A stretch of 64,000 bases of DNA. Source: Pseudonocardia autotrophica (GTDB lineage: Bacteria > Actinomycetota > Actinomycetes > Mycobacteriales > Pseudonocardiaceae). Below are positions 16,359-23,973 of this stretch, piece by piece. The translations under genes and the position numbers were made by a program. Under the pieces are notes generated by a model. It searched no databases. It saw only the letters and a list, made by a program, of their open reading frames with translations, and was not told the origin of the DNA. Location of the stretch: positions 248,001 to 312,000 of the forward strand of contig NZ_AP018920.1 of assembly GCF_003945385.1 (NCBI RefSeq), given 5' to 3'. How positions within the stretch are numbered: position 1 is the first letter of the stretch; every line of letters starts with the position of its first letter.

Positions 16359-16383
16359 GATCTCTGGCCACGGTCTTGGCCAC
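16359..16383. repeat. Direct repeat copy 1 (25 nt)
   Basis: GATCTCTGGCCACGGTCTTG and the following GCCAC recur at 19656-19680 with one mismatch (G to A). Within the copy, TGGCCAC and TTGGCCAC are repeated half-sites, reminiscent of integrase arm or excisionase sites. It lies just upstream of the integrase remnant. Confidence 0.7.
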
Positions 16384-16424
16384 AAACGTTGTTAGCTTCC
16401 GCGCCATGGACGAGCGAAGCACCG

Positions 16425-17054
16425 GTGAGCCGACGACGTGGCGGGATCCGTCGGCACGGGAACGGTTGGCAGGCTCGAGTCTCAGCCGGCACTGATCCGA
16501 GCACCGGCGAGCGGATCATCCTTCACGAGACGGTGCCGATCGCGGAGGCTCGTACGAAGGCCGCCCGCGAACGCGCCGAACGTGATGCGGACAGAGAGGC
16601 CGAGAAGATCCTCACGCGGCTTCAGGCCGAGGTCGACTCTCTGAAGGTTGGCCGCACGAAGGCGACGGTGGACGCTCTCCTGGACCGCTGGATGGCGCAG
16701 CACGAGATCGACCCGACCACTCACATGACGTACGACGCCCAGATCCGGCTGTACATCAAGCCCCGGCTGGGCGACGTCCCGCTCGTGCTCTTCATTCGCG
16801 GGGCCGCCGAGCGGGTCGAGCCGTTCTACGCCCACCTCCGACGCTGCCGCGGCCTCTGCAACGGCAAGCCTCTCATCGAGGCCCACGTCGCGGACGGTTC
16901 ACACGACTGTGTCGCGGACGGGTGCCGACCTCATGTCTGCAAGCTCTACGCCGCATCCAGTGTCCGTTCGATCAACGCCATCCCGTCCGGTGCCTGCACG
17001 GCCGCAATCCGCTGGGGATGGATCGGGGTCGCCCAGGGCCCGGTCGACTCCTGA
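16425..17054 (+). pseudogene. int: Truncated tyrosine-recombinase (integrase) gene
   Basis: About 209 residues from GTG 16425: an N-terminal arm-binding domain (R-R-R-G-G-I-R-R-H-G-N-G-W-Q-A-R-V), a charged helix, then a core-binding domain containing L-L-D-R-W-M-A-Q-H and S-V-R-S-I-N-A-I-P-S-G-A-C-T-A-A-I-R-W-G-W-I. The frame ends right after this, so the whole catalytic domain (R-H-R-Y residues) is gone. Actinobacterial integrases of this type are about 380-450 residues. Position next to tRNA-Arg agrees with a former site-specific integrase for that gene. Confidence 0.85.
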
Positions 17055-17129
17055 CCTATGAGGACAGTCTCCCGCTGGATGGATCAGCAATCCGCTCCCG
17101 AGGAAGTTCCGCACAGGGGTGGAGGAGGT

Positions 17130-17498
17130 TCAGGTCGACCGGAGGCAGAACGGGTGCCCGGCCGGGCTGGCGTAGACGCGGCTACCCGCCGGGCCGGCAG
17201 GGTCGACGTCGTCCAAGGGTTGCAGTCGACGCCCACCCGCCCGGAGTGCCCGCCGGTCGGCGGCCATGAGGTCGTCCGTCGCCAGGTCCACGTGCATCTG
17301 CTGGGAGACGCCGCCCGGCCAGCCCGGCTGAACGTGCCCAGGCGCCAGCTGGATGACGACCACGGGAAGCCCTTCGACCTGCAGGAAGTGGTGGGTCGGG
17401 GTTCTGGTGAGGGAGCCACCCAGCAGTTGGTGCCAGAACTCGCTCTCGGGCTCCAATTCGGCTGCGTCGATGATCACTGAAACAAGTCTGGTCGTCAT
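17130..17498 (-). CDS. VOC (glyoxalase/bleomycin-resistance fold) protein
   Basis: A 122-residue single-domain protein with the beta-alpha-beta-beta-beta pattern of the vicinal-oxygen-chelate superfamily: I-I-D-A-A-E-L-E...F-W-H-Q-L-L-G-G at the start, M-H-V-D-L-A-T-D-D in the middle, and D-P-A-G-P-A-G-S-R-V-Y-A-S-P-A-G-H-P-F-C-L near the end. It is an actinobacterial type often called glyoxalase-like; no substrate can be given. It lies in the integrated element, 31 bases downstream of the SDR gene on the same strand, so the two may be cotranscribed. Confidence 0.82.
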   Translation of the reverse strand: MTTRLVSVIIDAAELEPESEFWHQLLGGSLTRTPTHHFLQVEGLPVVVIQLAPGHVQPGWPGGVSQQMHVDLATDDLMAADRRALRAGGRRLQPLDDVDPAGPAGSRVYASPAGHPFCLRST

Positions 17499-17529
17499 GG
17501 TCGTCCTTCGTGCTCTGTCGGTACCGGGC

Positions 17530-18303
17530 TCACACCATCGGGAGGATTCCGCCGTCGACCCGGAACTCGGCTCCCGAGAGCCATCTCGCGCGATCCGAGG
17601 CCAAGAACGCGATCATCTCCGCGACGTCCTCGGGATCACCGGGCCGGCCCATCGGTAGGTCCAGGTGGTTCACGATCTGCTGCTTCACCTCCTCCACACC
17701 GATGCCCTGCTGCTCGGCCATCGTCTGCAGATGAGCCAACGCGCCGTCGGTGATCACGAAGCCCGGCAGGACGCACACCACTCGCACCCCGTGCCCGCCG
17801 ACCTCGGTCGCGAGCTCGCGGCTGTAGGCGTTGAGCGCTGCTTTCGCCGCCGCATAGGACGCCTCGCCGCGCTGCGGGAGGCGGCTCGCGATCGACGACA
17901 CGTGCACGACCACACCGGACCCGCGCTCGACCATCCCCGGCACCAGCGCCCGGTCGAGCCGCACCGCCGCGAGCAGGTTCATGTCCAGATCCGAGACCCA
18001 CGACTCGTCGGACCGCGCCAGGGTCGGGGCCGGCCCACTGGCGGCACCCGCGTTGTTGACCAGAATGTCCACGCCGCCGATGCTGTCGAGGACTCGGCGC
18101 CCCAGGTCCTCAACATCTTGCTCGGTGGCCAGATCCGCCCGGATGAACGTGGCCGGCAGGTCCGCCGGGGGCGCACTGCGCGATGCGGTCACCACCTCTG
18201 CCCCGGCCCCGGCGAACCGACGGACGGTGGCTTCACCCAAACCCCGGCTGCCGCCGGTGACCAACACTCGGAGGCCGCTGAGCCCCTCGTCGCGAACCGT
18301 CAT
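17530..18303 (-). CDS. SDR-family oxidoreductase
   Basis: A 257-residue classical short-chain dehydrogenase. The cofactor motif T-G-G-S-R-G-L-G-E is at residues 16-24, N-N-A-G near 91, the catalytic Ser in V-S-S-I-A-S-R and Y-A-A-A-K around 155-159. The C-terminus L-S-G-A-E-F-R-V-D-G-G-I is typical. The substrate is unknown. It is divergent from the TetR-family gene at 18381, which probably represses it; repeats in the 77-bp gap support this. Confidence 0.88.
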   Translation of the reverse strand: MTVRDEGLSGLRVLVTGGSRGLGEATVRRFAGAGAEVVTASRSAPPADLPATFIRADLATEQDVEDLGRRVLDSIGGVDILVNNAGAASGPAPTLARSDESWVSDLDMNLLAAVRLDRALVPGMVERGSGVVVHVSSIASRLPQRGEASYAAAKAALNAYSRELATEVGGHGVRVVCVLPGFVITDGALAHLQTMAEQQGIGVEEVKQQIVNHLDLPMGRPGDPEDVAEMIAFLASDRARWLSGAEFRVDGGILPMV

Positions 18304-18327
18304 GGTGCAACTCCTTCACCGGGTAAT

Positions 18328-18371
18328 ATGAACCGGACTCCGGATACGCTAGCTCAACATGAACCCGACTC
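18328..18371. promoter_or_regulatory. Direct-repeat operator between SDR and TetR genes
   Basis: ATGAACCGGACTC (18328-18340) and ATGAACCCGACTC (18359-18371) are 12/13 identical and start 31 bp apart, about three helical turns. They fill the divergent intergenic space and are the best candidate sites for the TetR-family protein encoded next door. Confidence 0.5.
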
Positions 18372-18380
18372 ACCTTAGGG

Positions 18381-18965
18381 GTGGCCTTGCCCTCGTCACG
18401 TCCCCTGCGTGCTGACGCCCGCCGCAACCGGGAGAAGCTCCTGGCTGCGGCTCGGGAGGCATTCCTCACCGGCGATGCAGAGGCCAACGTGGACGAGATC
18501 TCCCGGCGGGCCGGTGTGGCGGTCGGGACGCTCTACCGCCACTTCGACACGCGCGAGGCTCTCGTGGAGGAGGTCTACCGCCACGAGGTCGACGAACTGT
18601 GCGCCGCGGCTGTGCCCCTGAGCGACATCCACCCCCCTGACGAGGCGCTGCGCCGCTTCCTGCTCCTGCTCGTGGAGCACGCCGCCGTGGGCAGGGGGAT
18701 GGGCATCGCGCTGGAGAGCATCATGGCCACGGAGTCACCGGTCTTCGACGACGCCCGGGCGCAGATGGCTCACGCCCTCGACCAGCTGCTCGAGGCGGCT
18801 GCAGCGGCCGGCGCCGTTCGCGGTGACGTCGGTGGGCGCACGGTTCTGCGTGCGCTGGGGGGCGTGTGTGGCTTGCGCACGGTGGACGGCTGGCAGCACG
18901 AAGCCGTGCGCATCACCATGATCTTCTTCGATGGCCTCCGGTATCGCGCGCAGAGTTCCGGTTGA
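18381..18965 (+). CDS. TetR-family transcriptional regulator
   Basis: A 194-residue TetR-type repressor. The N-terminal helix-turn-helix is clear: R-R-N-R-E-K-L-L-A-A-A-R-E-A-F, then V-D-E-I-S-R-R-A-G-V-A-V-G-T-L-Y-R-H-F-D-T-R-E-A-L. The C-terminal half is the ligand-binding helical domain, with R-A-L-G-G-V-C-G-L-R near its end. GTG 18381 is the start used. Being divergent from the SDR gene suggests local autoregulated control; the ligand is unknown. Confidence 0.9.
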   Translation: MALPSSRPLRADARRNREKLLAAAREAFLTGDAEANVDEISRRAGVAVGTLYRHFDTREALVEEVYRHEVDELCAAAVPLSDIHPPDEALRRFLLLLVEHAAVGRGMGIALESIMATESPVFDDARAQMAHALDQLLEAAAAAGAVRGDVGGRTVLRALGGVCGLRTVDGWQHEAVRITMIFFDGLRYRAQSSG

Positions 18966-19102
18966 AGCGACGCCAGCTCGATTAGGCAACGCACAGCACC
19001 CGCTATTCGTCGTTGGCAACACCAGAGGCATGGAGCGCCGGTCAGCGTGAGTCGTGCTGCCGGGTGGTCAAGTCCTGTGGCGTGGTGTGTGACGGCTGAC
19101 GC

Positions 19103-19576
19103 GTGATCTTGCTGGGGCAGGCGCTCAGCGCCGGGATCGTCGGGGTGGGCGGGGTCTCCTCGGTGGTCGGGGTGGGGTCGGTGCACGCACCGGCGGACCG
19201 GGTCATCGACGGTCTCGAAGCCGAGTTCCCGGCCGCGGCCGCGCATCTGGACCACGCACAGGGGGACCTGCCGGCCTTCGCGGTGTTCCCGCGCGAGGTC
19301 CGGCGACAGATCTGGTCGAACAACCCCCAAAAGCGGCTGAACAAAGAAATCCGGCGCCGCACCGACGTCGTCGGGATCTTCCCGGATCGCGCCGCGGTCG
19401 TCCGGCTGGTCGGCGCCGTTCTGGCCGAGCAGACCGACGAGTGGACCGAAGGACGGCGCTACATCGGCCTCGACGCACCGGCCAAGGCCCGGGCCGCGCT
19501 CACACCACCCGAGGCCGAAGCAGTCGAGCAGGAGGTGATGACTACAACCGCGATCACCGCCTGGATCGACCGATGA
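19103..19576 (+). pseudogene. IS256-family transposase, C-terminal fragment
   Basis: The frame encodes [21 protein letters not shown] followed by [26 protein letters not shown], the unmistakable C-terminal block of IS256-family (mutator-type) transposases including the last catalytic Glu region. Upstream residues ([10 protein letters not shown]) still align with the family, but at least 250 N-terminal residues are missing, so it is dead. The following GAGGGGCCGTCTTCATCCAC (19587-19606) looks like the former IS right end. Confidence 0.88.
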
Positions 19577-19655
19577 AGGCTCACGAGGGGCCGTCTTCAT
19601 CCACCACGTCAGCCGACGTGACCCCCTCGTACTCACGGCGAGCCCAGCCTCAGTT

Positions 19656-19680
19656 GATCTCTGACCACGGTCTTGGCCAC
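19656..19680. repeat. Direct repeat copy 2 (25 nt)
   Basis: 24 of 25 bases equal the copy at 16359-16383. It lies about 94 bases inside the attR-like sequence, so the two copies bracket the element cargo. Confidence 0.7.
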
Positions 19681-19773
19681 CAACTGCGTCCTACTGCTGC
19701 CCGTGTTGCCCTATCCAGTCGCCGGCCGATCCACTTCTGCCCGTGTCGCCGCTCATGCCCACGTGGTACGGCA

Positions 19774-19801
19774 ACTACGGATCAGAAGGTCTGGGGTTCG
19801 A
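19774..19801. other. attR-like partial copy of tRNA-Arg
   Basis: ACTACGGATCAGAAGGT is identical to tRNA-Arg and is followed by CT (TA in the tRNA) and GGGGTTCGA: 26/28 over the core. The rest of the T stem and acceptor stem is absent. It marks the far junction of the integrated element and lies just past the stop codon of the hydrolase at 19808. Confidence 0.7.
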
Positions 19802-19807
19802 GGTCGA

Positions 19808-20641
19808 TCACGATCCACGAACACTGCTCGCGTCCTCCAGCTGTGAGCTGAACCAGTTCACGAGGATCCCGTCCACGGCCCGCGCGGCCGGGGTCTGCGG
19901 CGCGGGCTCGAGGCCCGGCTCCTCGGCGAGGGGATGGGCGAGGCCCGGCACCGTCACCAGCCGGGCGTCGCCGTGCCGGGTGCGCACCGCGGCCTGCAGT
20001 GCCTCGGCGTCGGCGCGCAGGGCGGGATGGTCGTCCTCGCCGCTGACGATCAGCAGCGGTGGCCGGTCGGCGAGCTCGCCGGCTCGGGCGACGAAGTCCA
20101 GCTCGTCCGCGACCCGGTCGGCCTCCGGGGTCCAGCGGTAGGGCCGGCCGGCGAGCCCCTCGACGAGGGGGACGACCGAGCGCAGTCGCACAGCCGGATT
20201 GACCAGCGCGGCGGCCCGGACCGGGACCTCGCCGGCGGTCAGGGCACGCAGGACCACGGCACCACCCAGGGAGCCGCCGAGCAGGCTGACCGGGCCGTCG
20301 TCGGTGGGCAGCTGTGCGCGCAGATCGGTGACCACGTCCGGGAGTTCGGCGGCGGCCTGCCGGGTGAACGGGGCGAGGAAGGACAGGAGCACGTCGTCGC
20401 GGGCCAGGGCGATGGCTGCGTCGAGGCTCCCGTCGACCATCCGGGCGCCGCACATGGGCATGGCCAGGTGGACCCGCCAGGCCGGCACGGTGCTCATCGG
20501 GAGCGCTGCGGCGAAGGCGGCGTCGGTGCGCGGCGCGTCGAGCATGTGCCAGGTCAGCAGGAGCGGCGCCGGCCCGTCGATCCCCTCGGGCGCCAGCGCG
20601 GTGAACGGAACCCCTGCGGCGGTGCCGGTGTGGGCCGTCAT
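19808..20641 (-). CDS. Alpha/beta hydrolase
   Basis: A 277-residue alpha/beta-hydrolase fold protein. The nucleophile elbow is G-G-S-L-G-G (about residue 121-126), an Asp follows in V-S-G-E-D-D-H-P and the catalytic His in V-P-G-L-A-H-P-L-A. There is no signal peptide. It resembles dienelactone-hydrolase/BAAT-like esterases; substrate unknown. Its stop codon abuts the attR-like sequence, so the last few residues may have been changed by the insertion event. Confidence 0.8.
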   Translation of the reverse strand: MTAHTGTAAGVPFTALAPEGIDGPAPLLLTWHMLDAPRTDAAFAAALPMSTVPAWRVHLAMPMCGARMVDGSLDAAIALARDDVLLSFLAPFTRQAAAELPDVVTDLRAQLPTDDGPVSLLGGSLGGAVVLRALTAGEVPVRAAALVNPAVRLRSVVPLVEGLAGRPYRWTPEADRVADELDFVARAGELADRPPLLIVSGEDDHPALRADAEALQAAVRTRHGDARLVTVPGLAHPLAEEPGLEPAPQTPAARAVDGILVNWFSSQLEDASSVRGS

Positions 20642-20900
20642 GCTTGTCCTCCTCGGGGCGGACTGCGGTAGTCGCCACAGGACGGTAGGGGCGTCGAACC
20701 GGTCCGGCGGTGCCGGTTCGCCGGTGGGCGAAGCGTCTGCTGTGAGCGAACCCGGTGGTGGTCAGGTGTCGTCGAGGGCATCGACGGCCGCGCGCAGCTC
20801 ACTCTTTCGGGTGTCATTCCTCCTGGGGGAGAGACGATCCGCCGCTGCCCGTGCCCCACGGGTACGACGCGGAGCGGCCGCGGCGAGAGGAGCAGAGACC

Positions 20901-21056
20901 ATGAGCAGTGCCGACGCAGCCGGCCACGACGCCCCTGACGCCACTCGGCTGATCACGTTGCTACGGGCCGCGCGCTGTTCGCCGGCCGATGCCCAACGAG
21001 TCTTCGCGGAGCGAGCAGCAGCTGCGCTCAGCGCGACGGCTACCGGGGACAGATAG
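20901..21056 (+). CDS. Possible small helical protein (51 residues)
   Basis: ATG 20901 is preceded by AGGAG (20888-20892) at eight bases. The product is Ala-rich and helical (T-R-L-I-T-L-L-R-A-A-R-C-S-P-A-D-A-Q-R-V-F-A-E-R-A-A-A-A-L). I recognise no family. It sits between the hydrolase and the rox gene. The ribosome-binding site is the main support. Confidence 0.35.
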   Translation: MSSADAAGHDAPDATRLITLLRAARCSPADAQRVFAERAAAALSATATGDR

Positions 21057-21122
21057 CGTCGAGCGATCCGTCCCCCTCGGGGCCCGCGCGGCGAGCCGGG
21101 CCGGACACGGTCCCTGGCCGGT

Positions 21123-22559
21123 TCAGCACAACTCCCACCTGCTGAGCGCATCGTCGAGCGGGCGCGGCTCGTCGCTGCTCCAGGCGACGTGTCCGTCGGG
21201 GCGCAGCAGGACGGCGGCCGGCGTCAGATCGGCAGCGTCGTCGACGACGTGGTCGACCTGGCCGTCCCGATTCCGGATCGACCGGGTCCCGTCCCGGTCG
21301 AGGAGCAGCCAGCGTCCCTCTCGCATGAGTTCGTAGAGGCGGCCTCGCGACAGCGGAAGGTCCGCGAGCCGCCTGCCGACCAGGTCGGCCTCGGATCCGA
21401 GGTCGTAGCGGATGTCGATCGAGGCGATGCGGGCGGTCAGGTAGGAGTTGACGTCGTCGAATTCGAGCAGGCGCCCGAGCAGGCGGCGAACCGCCTGCGT
21501 CCCGGGGTCCGCCGAGATCAGCGCGCTCTGCGCGCGCGTCAGCGACAGCACGTCGGCCGCAACCGGATGCCGCTCGTCGTGGTAGGTGTCCAGCAGGTCG
21601 GGCGCCGCCCGGTGACGGACGACCGCCGCGAGTTTCCATCCGAGGTTGAAGGCGTCCTGGATGCCGAGGTTGAGCCCCTGCCCGCCGAGCGGGGGATGAA
21701 CGTGTGCGGCGTCGCCGGCGAGCAGGACCCGGCCGACGCGGTACCGCTCGGCGAGGCGGGTGGCGTCGGTGAACCGGGTGAGGGCGCGCGGCGAGTGGGC
21801 TCCGAAGTCGGTTCCGGCCACCTCCCGCAGCCGGGCTCGGAAGTCGTCGAAGGACGGCCCGGTCGTCCGATCCTCGGACACCGACGCCGCGGGCACGACG
21901 GCTCGGAAGTGCCCCTCCGGCGCCGGGCCGATGCCGAAGCCCAGCTGGGATCTGCGGATCTCGTTCGACACCGCTGCCACCTCGTCGGACGGCATCGTGA
22001 CCTCGACCTCGCCGAGCAGCCACTCCCTGGTCGCGGCGTCGCCGGGGAAGCCGACCCCGAGCGTGCGCCGGACCAGGCTGCGCCCGCCGTCGCAGCCCAC
22101 GGCCCATGAGCAACGCACGGCGGAGCCGTCGGCCGGCGTGATGGTGACCGTGTCGTCGTCCTGGACGATCTCGACTGCCTCGGCACCTCGGCGGATCTCG
22201 GCACCGGTTTCGGTCGCGGCCTCGGTCAGAAGCCGATCGGTGAGGGGCTGCGGGATGCCGAGGATGTAGCCGTGGGCGGTGGCAGGGTCCCGGGGTGGCG
22301 GCGCGGCGATCCCGGCCAGGCTCCCGAGACCGGGGTGCACGGTTCCGGCCGCGAGAAAGCGGTCCAGCAGACCACGCTGGTCGAGGATCTCGACGCTGCG
22401 GGCGTGCAGGCCGAGTGAGCGCACCAGGGTGGTCGGCTCCTCGTCGCGTTCGAGCACGAGGACGCGGACGTCGTGCAGTCGCAGTTCTCGTGCGAGCAGC
22501 ATGCCCGTCGGGCCGCCGCCGACGATGACGACGTCGTAGTCGGTGTCGTTCTGTGCCAC
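21123..22559 (-). CDS. rox: Probable rifampicin monooxygenase (class A flavoprotein)
   Basis: A 478-residue FAD-dependent aromatic hydroxylase. The FAD motif V-V-I-V-G-G-G-P-T-G-M is at residues 9-19, G-C-D-G-G-R-S near 155, and the second FAD/NADPH segment G-D-A-A-H-V-H-P-P-L-G-G-Q-G-L-N near 285. The long run R-L-R-E-V-A-G-T-D-F-G-A-H-S-P-R and later D-V-N-S-Y-L-T-A-R-I closely match Rox, which hydroxylates rifamycins and linearises them, giving resistance. A near-consensus rifamycin-associated element lies 24 bp upstream of the GTG start (22559), an independent line of support. Other PheA/TfdB-like substrates remain possible. Confidence 0.85.
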   Translation of the reverse strand: MAQNDTDYDVVIVGGGPTGMLLARELRLHDVRVLVLERDEEPTTLVRSLGLHARSVEILDQRGLLDRFLAAGTVHPGLGSLAGIAAPPPRDPATAHGYILGIPQPLTDRLLTEAATETGAEIRRGAEAVEIVQDDDTVTITPADGSAVRCSWAVGCDGGRSLVRRTLGVGFPGDAATREWLLGEVEVTMPSDEVAAVSNEIRRSQLGFGIGPAPEGHFRAVVPAASVSEDRTTGPSFDDFRARLREVAGTDFGAHSPRALTRFTDATRLAERYRVGRVLLAGDAAHVHPPLGGQGLNLGIQDAFNLGWKLAAVVRHRAAPDLLDTYHDERHPVAADVLSLTRAQSALISADPGTQAVRRLLGRLLEFDDVNSYLTARIASIDIRYDLGSEADLVGRRLADLPLSRGRLYELMREGRWLLLDRDGTRSIRNRDGQVDHVVDDAADLTPAAVLLRPDGHVAWSSDEPRPLDDALSRWELC

Positions 22560-22583
22560 GGCGCAGATCCTGCGCCCGGTGGC

Positions 22584-22602
22584 GGGTCTTGTGGCAAGCC
22601 CC
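22584..22602. promoter_or_regulatory. Rifamycin-associated element (RAE)
   Basis: GGGTCTTGTGGCAAGCCCC is a 19-bp inverted repeat that differs at two positions from the known RAE consensus GGGGCTTGCGGCAAGCCCC, found upstream of rifamycin-inactivating genes in actinomycetes. It lies just before the monooxygenase start, so the gene is probably induced by rifamycins. Confidence 0.8.
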
Positions 22603-22766
22603 CCACCAGGCAATACTGTGAAACGGGGCAGGGACCGCGCCGTGGTGCGCACTCAGGAGCGATGGTCCTCGGCCCGTGAGCGTCGATCCCCCTGGGAGTC
22701 GGCGGGCCGACTGTCCCGGCGGCTCCCGGCGAGGCCGGGGCCGGTCGCGGCGACGAATCTTGCCGG

Positions 22767-23333
22767 TCAGCTGTTCGCGGGTGCCCCGCCCCGGGCGGCC
22801 TGCTCGGCGGAGGCGTTGACGACCTGGACCTTGTCGCCCTGGGCGAGGTCGTTGAAGAACGCCTCGGCCTCGGGCAGGTCCAGCTTCACGCAACCGGCGG
22901 ACGCGCGCTCGCGGTCGCCACCGTGGAAGGCGACGCCGCCGTCGGCGAAGAAGACCGACCACGGCATCGGTGCCGGGTTGCCGTCGGGTCCGTTGAACTC
23001 CCCGCTGACATGGTCCTTGTTCTTGCGGTAGACGCGGAACGAGTGCCCCACCGGGGTCTCCTGCCCGGCGCCGCCGGACGCGATCGGTACCGGCCCGCGG
23101 GTCACCTTGCCGTCGCGGATCAGCCAGGCCCGCTGCGACTCCAGATCGACGCACGCCCGGGTCGAGACCGAGCACGGGGTGCCGGGGGTGAGCGCCTCGG
23201 CGTGCGCCTGCCGGGCCACGTCACCCTGCTCGACCTCGGCCAGCGCGGTGCCGGCCAGGCCGATGCCCGCCACCGCCACCACGGCGGCGACGATCTTGGC
23301 TCGGCGGGTTCGCCCGGCCGTGCGGTTCACCAT
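22767..23333 (-). CDS. L,D-transpeptidase (YkuD), exported
   Basis: A 188-residue secreted protein. A basic N-terminus and hydrophobic core (residues 13-32) end in A-L-A, a likely signal peptide. The YkuD domain begins with the usual C-V-D-L-E-S-Q-R-A-W-L-I-R-D-G-K and carries the catalytic motif H-G-G-D-R-E-R-A-S-A-G-C-V-K-L with the nucleophilic Cys. It should make 3-3 peptidoglycan crosslinks or attach proteins. AGGAG seven bases before ATG 23333 sets the start. It neighbours other envelope genes. Confidence 0.92.
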   Translation of the reverse strand: MVNRTAGRTRRAKIVAAVVAVAGIGLAGTALAEVEQGDVARQAHAEALTPGTPCSVSTRACVDLESQRAWLIRDGKVTRGPVPIASGGAGQETPVGHSFRVYRKNKDHVSGEFNGPDGNPAPMPWSVFFADGGVAFHGGDRERASAGCVKLDLPEAEAFFNDLAQGDKVQVVNASAEQAARGGAPANS

Positions 23334-23384
23334 CGGTACTCCTGTTCGCAAGCGTCGTCCGTCGCTGCTGCTGCGCCACTCGGG

Positions 23385-23451
23385 GTAACGATGCTCGGCA
23401 TCGTCCGTAACCTATGACGCACGGCCCGAGGGAAGGTTGTCACCCCTCGGG
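23385..23451. promoter_or_regulatory. Two inverted repeats upstream of the L,D-transpeptidase gene
   Basis: ACGATGC-TCG-GCATCGT (23388-23404) is a perfect 7-bp inverted repeat, flanked by GTAAC at 23385 and 23407 (22 bp apart). A second one, CCCGAGGG (23425-23432) and CCCTCGGG (23444-23451), follows. They lie in the divergent space between two exported-protein genes and may be operators or a leader structure; nothing more specific can be said. Confidence 0.35.
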
Positions 23452-23572
23452 ATCGGGTGTGGCTGTGCGTGACGCGAGCGCCGAGCTGCATCGCCCGTGG
23501 GGGCGACCGGTGGCCGGCCGGTCGGCCGCTCGGAGGCGGCCGCTAGCCTCGGACCCGTCGGAGGGAGTGCAC

Positions 23573-23920
23573 GTGCGGCGAATCGCCCGGTGGTCCACCG
23601 CGATCGCGGTCGTCGTGCTCACCGTGCTCGCGGCCGGCGTGCTGGCCGCCGGGCCGGGATTCGCCGAGGCTCCGGTTGCCGCGGTCGCCGCCGGGGAGCA
23701 TTCCCACGAGTGCCACGGCGCCCCTCTGCAGGACGTCCACCACTCCGCGGCAACACCGGTCCGCGGTGCCGACGCCGAGCTCCCGCTCGTCGCGCCGGGC
23801 CCGATCCTGGGCTGCCTGCTGCCCGCTCCGGTGCGCACCCCGGAGCGCGGTGCGTCCGATCCCGCGCCGGTCGTGGGGTCCCGTGTCTCCAATGCTGATC
23901 TGCAGGTCTTCCGGATCTAG
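23573..23920 (+). CDS. Small exported hypothetical protein
   Basis: A 115-residue protein with a clear signal peptide (R-R-I-A-R-W-S then a hydrophobic core, ending around A-G-P-G-F-A). The mature part has a His/Cys cluster, H-S-H-E-C-H-G...D-V-H-H-S, that could bind metal, and otherwise looks unstructured. GTG 23573 is placed six bases after GGAGGGAG. No family recognised. It precedes an M23 peptidase gene by 53 bases and may be coexpressed with it. Confidence 0.6.
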   Translation: MRRIARWSTAIAVVVLTVLAAGVLAAGPGFAEAPVAAVAAGEHSHECHGAPLQDVHHSAATPVRGADAELPLVAPGPILGCLLPAPVRTPERGASDPAPVVGSRVSNADLQVFRI

Positions 23921-23973
23921 GCGCTGCTGCGTGCCCGTTCGCCCGCAGCCCCTGACAGATTCGGGATACCCGT

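Larger units (their letters stand above)
16295..19801. mobile_element. Decayed integrative element inserted at tRNA-Arg
   Basis: About 3.5 kb bounded by tRNA-Arg and a 28-nt partial copy of it (19774-19801). From the tRNA outward it holds a hairpin, a truncated tyrosine-integrase gene, a VOC gene, a divergent SDR/TetR pair, and the C-terminal remnant of an IS256-type transposase. A second direct repeat of 25 nt sits near both inner ends (16359-16383 and 19656-19680). No intact integrase, excisionase or transfer gene remains, so it should be immobile. The bounds are inferred from the repeats. Confidence 0.65.

Noticed and set aside
16295..19801. Tandem array of two integrated elements
   Set aside because: Repeat copy 2 lies before, not after, the att-like sequence, and only one integrase remnant exists.
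20762..21151. Minus-strand frame of 129 codons
   Set aside because: It overlaps the more plausible small plus-strand frame with a ribosome-binding site and looks like a shadow, rich in Arg and Ala.
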